From contig NZ_WJBC01000005.1 of NCBI RefSeq assembly GCF_014284475.1, forward strand, positions 124,001 through 188,000: a stretch of 64,000 bases of DNA, written 5' to 3'. The DNA comes from Acetobacterium fimetarium (GTDB lineage: Bacteria; Bacillota; Clostridia; Eubacteriales; Eubacteriaceae). The stretch's first letter is position 1; each line of letters opens with the position of its first letter. The notes below the pieces were generated by a model that saw only the letters and a program-made list of their open reading frames with translations, did no database searches and had not been told where the DNA came from. Of the stretch, positions 16,243-24,795 are shown in pieces. Position numbers and translations under genes: made by a program.

Positions 16243-18014
16243 AGCAACAATCAAAACGCAAATACAGTTTTGGAACGATTGTCGGACGCTTGAAAAATTA
16301 TCTGAGCGATAAAAAGTTGACGGCTTGCTGCGTTGCCGTTGCACTGGTTCTCAGCACCGTGTTTGCCATTTTTGCACCGATTGTGACCAAATATGTTACC
16401 GACAGCATTGCAAACAGTGTCGCACAAAACGCTGAAATTGATTTTATTTATATTGGAAAGCAGCTGATCCTGCTGGCGGTACTTTATGTCCTGAGTGCCG
16501 GCCTGGTTTATTATGCTACCCGAAGAACGACCTACCTTTCCCAGTTGATGATCAAACGACTGCGAGAAGAAATCCAGGAAAAACTCAATAAGCTATCACT
16601 CAATGTGATCGACCAGAATGAAAGAGGGGATCTTTTATCGCGCGTGACAAATGATGCGAGCACTCTTTCGGGTGCGCTGGAAGGCAATCTGACCCAGATC
16701 ATTGTCCAGGGAACGACCATCATCGGCATTATCATCATGATGCTGGTGCTGAACATTCAGTTGAGCCTGATCTTTTTTGTTGTGATGCCGTTGTCCTATT
16801 TTATCATGAAGCTTATCACTAAAAAGACGCAGGTTTTATTCCGCAGACAGCAAAAAGAGCTGGGGTCTTTGAATGGCCTGATTGAGGAAGTCTATGATGG
16901 ACATCTGATTGTCAAATCATTCAACTATGAGGAAAAGGCCGCCGGCAAGTTTGATGATATCAACCAGCGCTTTTTCAAGTCCTACCTGAGTTCCCGATTC
17001 TATTCCGGTTTGACATCGCCGCTGATGAAGCTGATCAATAATATCGCCTATATCGCAATTTGTGTGATCGGTGGTATTCTGGTTATTGCCGGTGGTCTTA
17101 CCATCGGTGGCATTCAGGCATTTCTGATGTACGCCAACAACATTGCCAGTCCGATTGCTTTGATATCCAATAATCTGAATTTTCTGCAGTCCGGCGCGGC
17201 TGCCGCGGAGCGGATCTTTCAGCTGCTGGATGAAGAAGAAGAAAAAGAGGATACCGGAACTGCCGTCCTGGCAGTGGAAAATGCCCAAGGCAGCATTGCG
17301 TTTGAACATGTTGAATTCGGATACATTCCCGAACGAACGCTGTTTCATGATGTGTCGCTGAAGGCCGAACCGGGAGAAATTCTGGCAGTCGTCGGGCCCA
17401 GCGGAGCCGGCAAAACAACGCTGGTCAATCTGCTGATGCGGTTCTACGAAATCGACAAAGGCGCCATTACCATTGAGGGGCTGAATATCAGCGATTTGAC
17501 GAGACAAAACCTCAGAAGTGCGTTCGGGATGGTGTTGCAGGACACCTGGCTTTTCGATGGCACAATTGAAGAAAATATTGCCTACGGAAAAAGCGGGGCA
17601 ACCCGGGAGGAAGTGATTCAGGCGGCCAAAAAAGCCCAATGCGATGAATTTATTCGTAAACTGCCGGCCGGCTATGATACCCGAATCGGCGGGGATTTCA
17701 CCACTTTGTCAGAAGGTGAATGTCAGCTGCTGGCCATCGCCAGAACGATTATTGCCGATCCCAAGGTTCTAATCCTTGATGAAGCAACTTCGTCAGTGGA
17801 TACGCGAACCGAAATTCTGATTACCCAGGCGATGGAAGAAATGATGAAAGGCCGGACGACCTTTATCATAGCCCATCGGCTCTTTACCATAAAAAATGCC
17901 GACAAGATTATTTTCATGCAGGATGGCGATATTCGCGAAGTCGGCAGTCACAGTGAATTGATGAATAAAAACGGCTTGTACGCAAATCTTTACTTAAGTG
18001 CGTCAGATAATTGA
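16239..18014 (+). CDS. ABC exporter half-transporter, catalytic partner
   Basis: 591 residues, transmembrane domain about 1-330 then nucleotide-binding domain. Walker A is GPSGAGKTT near 385. The signature is degenerate (LSEGECQLL, near 490) while Walker B, VLILDEATSSVD, keeps the catalytic Glu. This exactly complements the preceding subunit: the consensus ATP site would use this Walker B with the partner's LSGGQ, and the degenerate site the reverse. The two are therefore an obligate heterodimer. A palindromic repeat separates its stop from the ATP-grasp genes, but no convincing terminator is seen there. Confidence 0.93.
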   Translation: MKQQSKRKYSFGTIVGRLKNYLSDKKLTACCVAVALVLSTVFAIFAPIVTKYVTDSIANSVAQNAEIDFIYIGKQLILLAVLYVLSAGLVYYATRRTTYLSQLMIKRLREEIQEKLNKLSLNVIDQNERGDLLSRVTNDASTLSGALEGNLTQIIVQGTTIIGIIIMMLVLNIQLSLIFFVVMPLSYFIMKLITKKTQVLFRRQQKELGSLNGLIEEVYDGHLIVKSFNYEEKAAGKFDDINQRFFKSYLSSRFYSGLTSPLMKLINNIAYIAICVIGGILVIAGGLTIGGIQAFLMYANNIASPIALISNNLNFLQSGAAAAERIFQLLDEEEEKEDTGTAVLAVENAQGSIAFEHVEFGYIPERTLFHDVSLKAEPGEILAVVGPSGAGKTTLVNLLMRFYEIDKGAITIEGLNISDLTRQNLRSAFGMVLQDTWLFDGTIEENIAYGKSGATREEVIQAAKKAQCDEFIRKLPAGYDTRIGGDFTTLSEGECQLLAIARTIIADPKVLILDEATSSVDTRTEILITQAMEEMMKGRTTFIIAHRLFTIKNADKIIFMQDGDIREVGSHSELMNKNGLYANLYLSASDN

Positions 18015-18040
18015 TCGGTGATTGCAAAACGCTAAAGATA

Positions 18041-18177
18041 CGAACAAAAGTAGCTTTGATGTCGGTTTCCGCAACCAATTTGGTAACGTGTAGGCGAACA
18101 GTCGATAGACTGTCCGCCGTACAGTGTACAAATTGGTTCGCGCAAACCGGCAGCGAAGCACACGGTAGTTTTGTAAA
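18041..18177. repeat. Palindromic intergenic repeat, family A, copy 1
   Basis: About 137 bases forming a long imperfect palindrome. Outer arms read GCTTTGATGTCGGTTT on the left and AAACCGGCAGCGAAGC on the right. The inner arms AACCAATTT / AAATTGGTT surround a hairpin, GGCGAACAGTC (18093-18103), loop GATA, GACTGTCCGCC (18108-18118). The 46 bases at 18083-18128 match 53627-53672 on the opposite strand with only two differences. It has no coding capacity and resembles a MITE or large REP element. It sits inside the GH3/ABC/ATP-grasp gene run. Confidence 0.85.
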
Positions 18178-18211
18178 TGTCTATCAGTAAATTAAAATTC
18201 AGGAGGTTATG

Positions 18212-19135
18212 ATGAAAGGTTGGTTATTAAGAAATCCCGGGAAAATGGATAATCCATCGATTGTAAAAATAATGAAAGTAGTGGAGGCAAACAAGATTGA
18301 TCTCACCGTGGTGGATCCGCTGAAAATACATGTGATCTGCGATCATGATTTTGATGGCAAAATTTATGTCGGCGATGAAGTCATGGATGTTCCAGATTAT
18401 GTCGTTGCCGCTTTTTTTACAGAAAAAAATTATCATACCGGATCGGTCCTGCGCATGCTGGAATCCGTCGGGGTGCTCTGCATCAACTCATATGATTGTA
18501 TCAAGAACGTTGACGATAAACTGCTGACCTTTCAGAAAGTGGCGGAGTCCATTGAAGCAGTCAATTTTCCGAAAACACTGTTAGTGACGGACGAAACCAG
18601 TGCTGAATTCGTCAGCCGGCAATTCGACTATCCGCTGGTTATGAAGGTCATGCACGGCAGCAAGGGAAAAGGCGTTGTTCTGGTCAATACCGAAAAAGAA
18701 CTGGATAACCTGATCAGCATGAGCACAGCCAGTGAGATTGGGGATGAAATTATCATTCAGGAATGCATCGCCGCTTCGTCAGGACGGGATTTGAGAGTCG
18801 TTTTATGCAACGGCAAGTTTGCCAGTGCGTTTGTCCGTCAAAACGAAAAGAGCTTCCGATCCAATATCGCCAAAGGCGGAAAAATCGTGCCGTACACACC
18901 ACCGGCATCCGTCATCGAAGCGGCAGAAAAAGTTGCCGCCTGCCTGAAAATCAATATGGGCAGTGTGGATTTCCTGTTTGGTGAAAATGACACCTTCTAT
19001 TTATGTGAAGCCAATGCCATGCCTGGAATCGCCTTTGATCTCCAGGACATGTTTAAAGATTTAATCCAGCAGGTCGCAAGCAGACCGGAACCACTCTGGA
19101 AGAAACGCTTGCGAGAAGGAGGCCAAACATGTTAG
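18212..19135 (+). CDS. RimK-like ATP-grasp ligase, paralogue 1
   Basis: 307 residues. ATP-grasp carboxylate-amine ligase of the RimK/CofF type, which activates a carboxylate as acyl phosphate and couples it to an amine. A pre-ATP-grasp N-terminal domain spans about 1-110. The ATP-grasp core contains VMKVMHGSKGKGVVLV, IIIQECI, RDLRVVLCNGKFASAF and the Mg2+-binding tail MGSVDFLFGENDTFYLCEANA. I chose ATG 18212 (five bases after AGGAGG) over the ATG at 18209; the protein then begins MKGWLLRNPGKMDNPSI, aligning with paralogue 2. Substrates are unknown. Its end overlaps the next gene by seven bases. Confidence 0.87.
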   Translation: MKGWLLRNPGKMDNPSIVKIMKVVEANKIDLTVVDPLKIHVICDHDFDGKIYVGDEVMDVPDYVVAAFFTEKNYHTGSVLRMLESVGVLCINSYDCIKNVDDKLLTFQKVAESIEAVNFPKTLLVTDETSAEFVSRQFDYPLVMKVMHGSKGKGVVLVNTEKELDNLISMSTASEIGDEIIIQECIAASSGRDLRVVLCNGKFASAFVRQNEKSFRSNIAKGGKIVPYTPPASVIEAAEKVAACLKINMGSVDFLFGENDTFYLCEANAMPGIAFDLQDMFKDLIQQVASRPEPLWKKRLREGGQTC

Positions 19136-20049
19136 GCTGGTTTTTAGTCAATCAGGGAACGCTCGATGAACCCTCGATTCAGACCATTATTGGGCTGATC
19201 GAAAAGATGAATTTGAACATCCGGACGGTGGAAGTGAGTGAAGTGCAGGTGTTGTGCGAACCGGGTGGCAGCCGGAAGTGCTTTATCGGAAGCGAAGCAG
19301 TGGAAGTACCGGATTTTGCCTTATGCGCTTTTTTCGGTGGCAACAATTATCACAGCAAAGCCGTTGTAAAAATGCTGGAGTCTTTAAATGTGCTTTGTGT
19401 CAACAGCTCTGAAAGTCTGAACAATACCGCGGACAAACTGCTGACCTTCCAGAAACTGGCGGCAGCATCGAAAACAGTCAAGTTTCCCAAGACGGTTTTG
19501 ATGAACCCCAAAACAAAAGCGTCATTTATTGCCGCTGAAATCGGCATTCCCTGTGTTGTCAAAGTCATGCATGGCAGCAAAGGCAAAGGGGTGGTACTGA
19601 TCAAATCGGAAAAAGAACTGGAGAATATTCTGGATCTTTATGCGGCGATGAATTTTGATGACCATATTCTGATTCAGGAATGCATCACTGCTTCAAAAGA
19701 CCGGGATATGCGAATCATGCTCAGCGGCGGAAAATTCGCAACCGCCTACATCAGAGACAACGGCGATCATTTCAAATCAAATCTTTCCCAGGGCGGCGAT
19801 CTGCAGTTCATTACACCGCCGGATCAGGTCGTTGAAATTGCCGAAAAAGCGGCGGAAGTGCTGGATATTTATTTCGGCAGTATCGATTTTCTCTTTGGCG
19901 AAAATGACACCTATTTCATCTGTGAAGCCAATTCGATGACCGGGCTGACTTATTCTTCCGGCGCAGCAACGGATCAGAAAAGCAATCCGTTACTGATCAC
20001 CCTGAAGAGTATTATGGAAGAAGCCGCGCGGCGGAAATTAAATCGATAG
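19129..20049 (+). CDS. RimK-like ATP-grasp ligase, paralogue 2
   Basis: 306 residues, clearly a tandem duplicate of the upstream ligase (N-terminus MLGWFLVNQGTLDEPSI; core VVKVMHGSKGKGVVLI, HILIQECI, RDMRIMLSGGKFATAY, FGSIDFLFGENDTYFICEAN). ATG 19129 follows GAAGGAGG and overlaps the paralogue 1 stop. The junction has the same form as the GH3-A/GH3-B junction, with the upstream gene ending in a Cys codon read across the downstream ATG. Two consecutive ligations, or addition of two different residues, would fit. A terminator follows at 20064-20107, ending the cluster. Confidence 0.87.
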   Translation: MLGWFLVNQGTLDEPSIQTIIGLIEKMNLNIRTVEVSEVQVLCEPGGSRKCFIGSEAVEVPDFALCAFFGGNNYHSKAVVKMLESLNVLCVNSSESLNNTADKLLTFQKLAAASKTVKFPKTVLMNPKTKASFIAAEIGIPCVVKVMHGSKGKGVVLIKSEKELENILDLYAAMNFDDHILIQECITASKDRDMRIMLSGGKFATAYIRDNGDHFKSNLSQGGDLQFITPPDQVVEIAEKAAEVLDIYFGSIDFLFGENDTYFICEANSMTGLTYSSGAATDQKSNPLLITLKSIMEEAARRKLNR

Positions 20050-20063
20050 AGATTAAGACGGTG

Positions 20064-20107
20064 AAAACATTCCCTGCCTGTTAATTAAAGAGCGGGGGGT
20101 GTTTTTT
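20064..20107 (+). terminator. Terminator after the ATP-grasp genes
   Basis: The stem ACATTCCCTGC pairs with GCGGGGGGTGT using three G-U pairs, with a loop of about 14 bases, followed by TTTTTT. It marks the 3' end of the STAS-GH3-ABC-ATP-grasp run. Confidence 0.7.
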
Positions 20108-20257
20108 AGTGGCGATAAAAAGCGTGGCGGCAGTCGTTTGAGGACAGTAGCTGGAAAGATTTAATTTCAGTGATGTTTAAATTGTTTGCGCTTTTTGTTT
20201 GTTTGGGTTATCATATTGGCTAACGCAGAAAAAAGAAATAAGGTGGGAGTGATCATC

Positions 20258-21793
20258 GTGGGAGAAAAATGGTTTAAAAAGTTGTTGCGTGGACGGATGC
20301 TGGTGGCAGTGCTGATCGTGTTGCAGCTTGGCGTGTTCATTTATCTGGTTGCCAATGGCAGTCAGCAGTCATTGTTCATCAGCTGGACCTTGACCGTAAT
20401 CAGCTTTCTGGTGGCACTGCATATTGTAACCCAAAAAAATAAAGGGGCCTATAAACTGACCTGGGTATTTTTGATTCTGCTGGTGCCGGTTTTCGGCGGC
20501 TTATTTTATCTGCTCTTTAAATTCCAGACTTCCAGTAAAAAATTCCACCGCGAGCTGGAGAAAGTTGAACGAGGGAGCAAGCCCAGTTTTTTACTGCCAG
20601 GGAACCGATTCAATGAAGCCTGCAAAGAAACGCCGAGCCATATTCCCCAGATCCGCTATCTCCAGAAGTTTGCCGGATTCCCCGTTTATCGTCATACAAG
20701 AACAAAATACCTGACTCCGGGTGAGGAAAAATTCAGTGCCCTGCTGGCAGAACTGGAAAAAGCAGAACGGTATATTTTTCTCGAATATTTCATTATCCAT
20801 GATGGGATCATGTGGGGCAGCGTCCTTGAAATCCTGAAGGAAAAAGTGAAACAGGGAGTGGACGTCAGGCTGATTTATGATGATATGGGATGCCTGTTTC
20901 TGTTGCCGAAGGATTACCCCAAACAATTAAAAAAATGGGGCATCAAGTGCGCCGTATTCAATCCGTTTCGACCGGTTTTATCGGCGATCCAGAATAATCG
21001 TGATCACCGGAAAATAGCCGTCATCGACGGCAAGGTCGCATTTACGGGTGGGATCAACCTCGCGGATGAGTATATCAATGCGATTGAAAAGTATGGCCAC
21101 TGGAAAGACGCTTCGATCATGATTGAAGGCGAGGCAGCCTGGAGCTTCACCGTGATGTTTCTGCAAATGTGGTCGATCTGCAAAAATATCAACGAGAATT
21201 ATCACCATTATTATCCCTGGAAATATGAACGCTGCGAAATAGAAAATGACGGGTTGGTGCAGCCTTATGCGGATAGTCCGATGGATCATGAGAATGTCGG
21301 AGAACATGTTTATCTGCAGATGATCAATAACGCCAAGGATTATGTCTATATCAACACGCCCTATCTGATCATCGATGACAGCATGGTATCCGCCTTGACA
21401 CTGGCAGCCAAAAGCGGCGTGGATGTCCGGATTGTCACCCCCCATCGATGGGATAAACGAATTGTTCATTTCACCACCCGTTCCTATTACCGGGAACTGA
21501 TTTCAGCCGGTATCAAAATATATGAATATACCGAGGGATTTATGCATTCAAAAACATTTGTTTCCGATGACAGCACCGCCACGGTCGGAACCACGAATCT
21601 GGATTTCAGAAGCCTGTACCTGCATTTCGAATGCGGGGTTTGGCTATACGACAGCACCGCCGTGATGGAAGTGAAAAATGATTTTCTGAAAACGCTGGAA
21701 ATTTCGCAAAAAATCAGAAAGCAGGACTGCAAGGACAACGTCATCTCGAACTTCCTGCAGGACTTTCTCCGGTTGTTTGCGCCGCTGATGTGA
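20258..21793 (+). CDS. cls: Cardiolipin synthase (phospholipase D family)
   Basis: Joins phosphatidylglycerol molecules to make cardiolipin at the membrane. About 511 residues, with two N-terminal membrane helices (about 12-32 and 40-60 plus a third near 75-95). Two HKD motifs are visible: DHRKIAVIDGKVAFTGGINL and HSKTFVSDDSTATVGTTNLD. The GTG at 20258 gives the normal N-terminus (GEKWFKKLLRGRML) and follows GTGGGAG; other GTG codons at 20243 and 20249 are possible. It has its own upstream region after a terminator, so a link to the preceding cluster is not implied. Confidence 0.93.
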   Translation: MGEKWFKKLLRGRMLVAVLIVLQLGVFIYLVANGSQQSLFISWTLTVISFLVALHIVTQKNKGAYKLTWVFLILLVPVFGGLFYLLFKFQTSSKKFHRELEKVERGSKPSFLLPGNRFNEACKETPSHIPQIRYLQKFAGFPVYRHTRTKYLTPGEEKFSALLAELEKAERYIFLEYFIIHDGIMWGSVLEILKEKVKQGVDVRLIYDDMGCLFLLPKDYPKQLKKWGIKCAVFNPFRPVLSAIQNNRDHRKIAVIDGKVAFTGGINLADEYINAIEKYGHWKDASIMIEGEAAWSFTVMFLQMWSICKNINENYHHYYPWKYERCEIENDGLVQPYADSPMDHENVGEHVYLQMINNAKDYVYINTPYLIIDDSMVSALTLAAKSGVDVRIVTPHRWDKRIVHFTTRSYYRELISAGIKIYEYTEGFMHSKTFVSDDSTATVGTTNLDFRSLYLHFECGVWLYDSTAVMEVKNDFLKTLEISQKIRKQDCKDNVISNFLQDFLRLFAPLM

Positions 21794-21883
21794 TTTAAAG
21801 AAAGACCGCTGCATGACGTTACAGCTCCGGCTTGTAGCCTATCGTGATGAATAATTGCCTTTTGAATAGAAATGGTGATTGCA

Positions 21884-21948
21884 CAGAACAAAATTGTTGC
21901 TAATCAGAACAAAATATTATTGACAAAAGTGATTTTGTTCTGTAGAAT
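21884..21948 (+). promoter_or_regulatory. Promoter with repeated operator-like motif upstream of the P-type ATPase
   Basis: A strong promoter, TTGACA (21920-21925), a 17-base spacer and TAGAAT (21943-21948). The motif CAGAACAAAAT appears at 21884-21894 and 21905-21915, 21 bases apart (two helical turns). Its reverse complement ATTTTGTTCTG lies in the spacer at 21932-21942. This arrangement suggests an operator for an unidentified repressor or activator overlapping the promoter. No regulator gene is adjacent. Confidence 0.65.
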
Positions 21949-21957
21949 TAATAAAAT

Positions 21958-22046
21958 ATGAGGGAGTAATTTGCGCAATTTGCGTGATAAGTCAACATGC
22001 ATGGTATAGTTTCTATATCTGGCTTATCTTAATGAGTGAGACTCAT
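21958..22046 (+). ncRNA. yybP-ykoY-type (Mn2+) riboswitch aptamer
   Basis: The outer helix P1 pairs ATGAG (21958-21962) with CTCAT (22042-22046). The 5' strand continues with GGAGTAA and the 3' strand is preceded by GTGAGA, resembling the conserved GGGGAGUAG / GCNAGACC elements of the yybP-ykoY family. A small hairpin (CGCA/TGCG) follows. Then comes the second arm GATAAGTC (21986-21993) paired with GGCTTATC (22021-22028), enclosing GGTATAG/CTATATC. The TCAACAT segment sits where the metal-binding GUCAA loop is expected. Recognition is by eye. The downstream cation ATPase is a known target class for this RNA. Confidence 0.72.
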
Positions 22047-22080
22047 GTACAGTGTTCGGTCTGTACTTGAGTTATTTTTT
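22041..22080 (+). terminator. Riboswitch expression platform (terminator 1)
   Basis: ACTCATGTACAG (22041-22052), an eight-base loop and CTGTACTTGAGT (22061-22072), followed by TATTTTTTTT. Its 5' strand uses the same CTCAT that closes P1 of the aptamer. Metal-stabilised P1 should therefore prevent terminator formation: an ON switch. Confidence 0.8.
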
Positions 22081-22083
22081 TGA

Positions 22084-22115
22084 CCAGGTGCAGACGCACC
22101 TGGTTATTTTTATTT
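22084..22115 (+). terminator. Second hairpin with U-rich tail before the ATPase
   Basis: CCAGGTGC (22084-22091), loop AGAC, GCACCTGG (22096-22103), then TTATTTTTATTT. It is a compact eight-pair stem with an interrupted U tract, just before the ribosome site GAGGAGG. It could be a second attenuator or a processing/stability element. No alternative pairing that would disrupt it was found. Confidence 0.55.
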
Positions 22116-22128
22116 GAGGAGGAATTAA

Positions 22129-24783
22129 ATGAAACAGTATCTACAGACTTCTGAAGAAGTGCTGCAGGCGTTAAAGTCCCGGAAAGACGGTCTTTCTGAT
22201 GCCGAGGCCAGCAAACGACAAGAAGAAAATGGCAAGAATAAGCTCAGGGAAGAAAAAAAGGATTCCGTGGCGGTTCGGTTCATCAATCAGCTGAAAGACC
22301 CGATGATCATCATCCTGATGATCGCGGCCGTTATTTCCGGGATTACCGCCGCCTACTCCGGCGAATCGTTTGCCGATGTGATCATCATCATGGCCGTTGT
22401 TGTTATCAACTCCGTGCTGGGGGTGTATCAGGAGAGCAAGGCAGAAAAAGCCATTGAAGCGCTCCAGGCCATATCCGCCGCCACATCAAAGGTCATGCGG
22501 GACGGTAGAATTCAGGTTGTTAAAAGTGAAGACCTGGTCGTCGGCGATGTCATCGTTCTGGAAGCCGGAGATTCAGTGCCGGCTGATGCGCGACTGCTCG
22601 ACAGCGCCAGCTTAAAGATTGAAGAAGCTGCGCTCACCGGCGAAAGTGTTCCGGTCGACAAGGTGATTGAAGTCCTTTATTTAGGTGACCAGAAGGATAT
22701 TTCTCTTGGCGACCGCAAGAATATGGTTTACATGGGCAGTGCCGTTGTCTATGGTCGCGGAACCGCAATGGTGACAGCGATCGGAATGGATACGGAAATG
22801 GGCAAGATTGCTGATGCGATCACCCAGGCCAAAGACAATCAGACGCCGCTTCAGATCAAACTCAATCAGTTAAGCAAAGTGCTCAGCTGGCTGGTTCTCG
22901 GCATCTGCGTGTTCATCTTCGGAATCAGCCTGATTCGCCTCAACATGGATGGCGGCATTACCGGAACCGGTGTCCTGAATACCTTCATGGTAGCGGTATC
23001 GCTGGCAGTGGCAGCAATTCCGGAAGGTCTGGCGGCCGTTGTGACCATCGTATTATCGATTGGTGTAACCAAAATGTCGAAGCAGAATGCCATCATTCGT
23101 AAATTGACAGCCGTCGAAACCCTGGGCTGCACGCAGGTGATCTGTTCCGACAAGACCGGTACGTTAACGCAGAATAAAATGACCGTTGTGGATCAATTCG
23201 GCTTGGATGAACCGCTGCTTGGCCGGGCGATGACCCTCTGCAACGATGCCTATTTAAATGAGGACAATAAAGCCGAGGGTGAGCCGACCGAGGCGGCACT
23301 GGTTAATTACGGATTTTCACTCGGTCTGGCCAAAGACGAGATGGAAAAAAAGACGCCACGGGTTGGCGAGGCGCCGTTTGACTCCGGCCGAAAGCTGATG
23401 AGTACGATCCACCAAATGGCGGACGGTTCCTTTGAACAGTATACCAAGGGCGCACCCGATGTGCTGGTGGCGCATTGCACCACCTACTGGGATGGCAGCA
23501 GCCAAAAGCCGATGACCGATGAAATGAAAAAGAAAATCGGATCTGCCAACAAGTCGCTGGCAGATCAGGCGCTTCGTGTGCTTTCGGCCGCATTCCGCGC
23601 TTGGGATACCATGCCGCAGGAGCAGACCCCGGGCTATCTGGAGCAGGAGCTCTGCTTTATCGGGCTGACCGGAATGATCGATCCGATCCGACCAGAAGTC
23701 AAGCCGGCAATTGAAGAATGCAAAGCGGCCGGAATCCGCACCGTGATGATTACCGGCGACCATCGGGATACCGCGGTTGCCATTGCCAAACAGCTTGGCA
23801 TCATTATCGATGATTCAGAAGCGATTACCGGAGCGCAACTGAATGATATCAGCGACGAACAATTATCGGAAGACATTGTGAAATATTCGGTCTATGCCCG
23901 GGTACAGCCGGAACATAAGGTTCGCATCGTCAAAGCATGGCAGAACAAAGATATGATCGTTGCCATGACCGGCGACGGTGTCAATGATGCACCATCCATC
24001 AAGACGGCAGATATCGGTGTCGGGATGGGGATCACCGGAACCGATGTGACCAAAAACGTGGCCGATATGGTTCTGGCCGACGACAACTTTGCAACCATCG
24101 TCCATGCGGTAAGAGAAGGACGCCGAATTTATGATAATATCCGAAAGGCCATTCAGTTTCTGATCTCGTCGAATCTCTCGGAGGTACTGTCAATCTTTGT
24201 CGCAACCTTGCTGGGGTTTGTGATTCTGAAACCGGTGCATTTGTTGTGGATTAACCTGATTACTGACTCCTTCCCGGCGATTGCCCTGGGGATGGAAGCT
24301 GAAGAGGCGGATACCATGAATAACCCACCGCGTAAATCCAATGAGGGCATTTTTGCCGGCGGTCTTGGTTTTGACGTGATCTGGCAGGGAACAATGGTTA
24401 CAGCTGTTACCCTTGCCGCCTATTTTATTGGACATTTTATGGAAGCGGGTGTCTGGGAAATCACCAACAGTCCCGATGGGATGACAATGGCATTCTTAAC
24501 GTTGTCGATGGCAGAGATGTTCCATTCTTTAAACATGAGAAGCAGAAGACAATCGATCTTCCTGATGAAGAAGCGCAACAAATTTCTGTTTATGGCCATG
24601 GCCGCATCCCTGTTGCTGACGACGATGGTTATTGCGGTACCGCCACTGGCTGCCGCATTCCAGTTTGAACCAATTTCTTTCAAGGAGTATTTTGTCGCCA
24701 TGGGCCTGGCGTTCATGGTGATTCCGATTGTCGAAGTCGTCAAATTTTTTCAGCGAAAATATGAACCAAAACAAGCTGCATAA
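22129..24783 (+). CDS. P-type cation ATPase, Ca2+/Mn2+ export type (PII)
   Basis: 884 residues with the full P-type layout: N-terminal cation ATPase domain, actuator loop with TGES, helix M4 with AAIPEGLAAVV, phosphorylation motif CSDKTGTLTQNKMT (Asp341), nucleotide-binding domain with KGAPDVL, hinge TGDGVNDAPS, and C-terminal helices. M4 PEGL, NLSEVL in M5 and WINLITDSFPAIALGMEAEE in M6 match the SERCA/LMCA1 Ca2+ site. The upstream Mn2+-type riboswitch suggests that Mn2+ export is a physiological job; bacterial members often move both ions. Monocistronic, closed by a terminator at 24796-24828. Confidence 0.93.
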   Translation: MKQYLQTSEEVLQALKSRKDGLSDAEASKRQEENGKNKLREEKKDSVAVRFINQLKDPMIIILMIAAVISGITAAYSGESFADVIIIMAVVVINSVLGVYQESKAEKAIEALQAISAATSKVMRDGRIQVVKSEDLVVGDVIVLEAGDSVPADARLLDSASLKIEEAALTGESVPVDKVIEVLYLGDQKDISLGDRKNMVYMGSAVVYGRGTAMVTAIGMDTEMGKIADAITQAKDNQTPLQIKLNQLSKVLSWLVLGICVFIFGISLIRLNMDGGITGTGVLNTFMVAVSLAVAAIPEGLAAVVTIVLSIGVTKMSKQNAIIRKLTAVETLGCTQVICSDKTGTLTQNKMTVVDQFGLDEPLLGRAMTLCNDAYLNEDNKAEGEPTEAALVNYGFSLGLAKDEMEKKTPRVGEAPFDSGRKLMSTIHQMADGSFEQYTKGAPDVLVAHCTTYWDGSSQKPMTDEMKKKIGSANKSLADQALRVLSAAFRAWDTMPQEQTPGYLEQELCFIGLTGMIDPIRPEVKPAIEECKAAGIRTVMITGDHRDTAVAIAKQLGIIIDDSEAITGAQLNDISDEQLSEDIVKYSVYARVQPEHKVRIVKAWQNKDMIVAMTGDGVNDAPSIKTADIGVGMGITGTDVTKNVADMVLADDNFATIVHAVREGRRIYDNIRKAIQFLISSNLSEVLSIFVATLLGFVILKPVHLLWINLITDSFPAIALGMEAEEADTMNNPPRKSNEGIFAGGLGFDVIWQGTMVTAVTLAAYFIGHFMEAGVWEITNSPDGMTMAFLTLSMAEMFHSLNMRSRRQSIFLMKKRNKFLFMAMAASLLLTTMVIAVPPLAAAFQFEPISFKEYFVAMGLAFMVIPIVEVVKFFQRKYEPKQAA

Positions 24784-24795
24784 TTAACAAAAATG

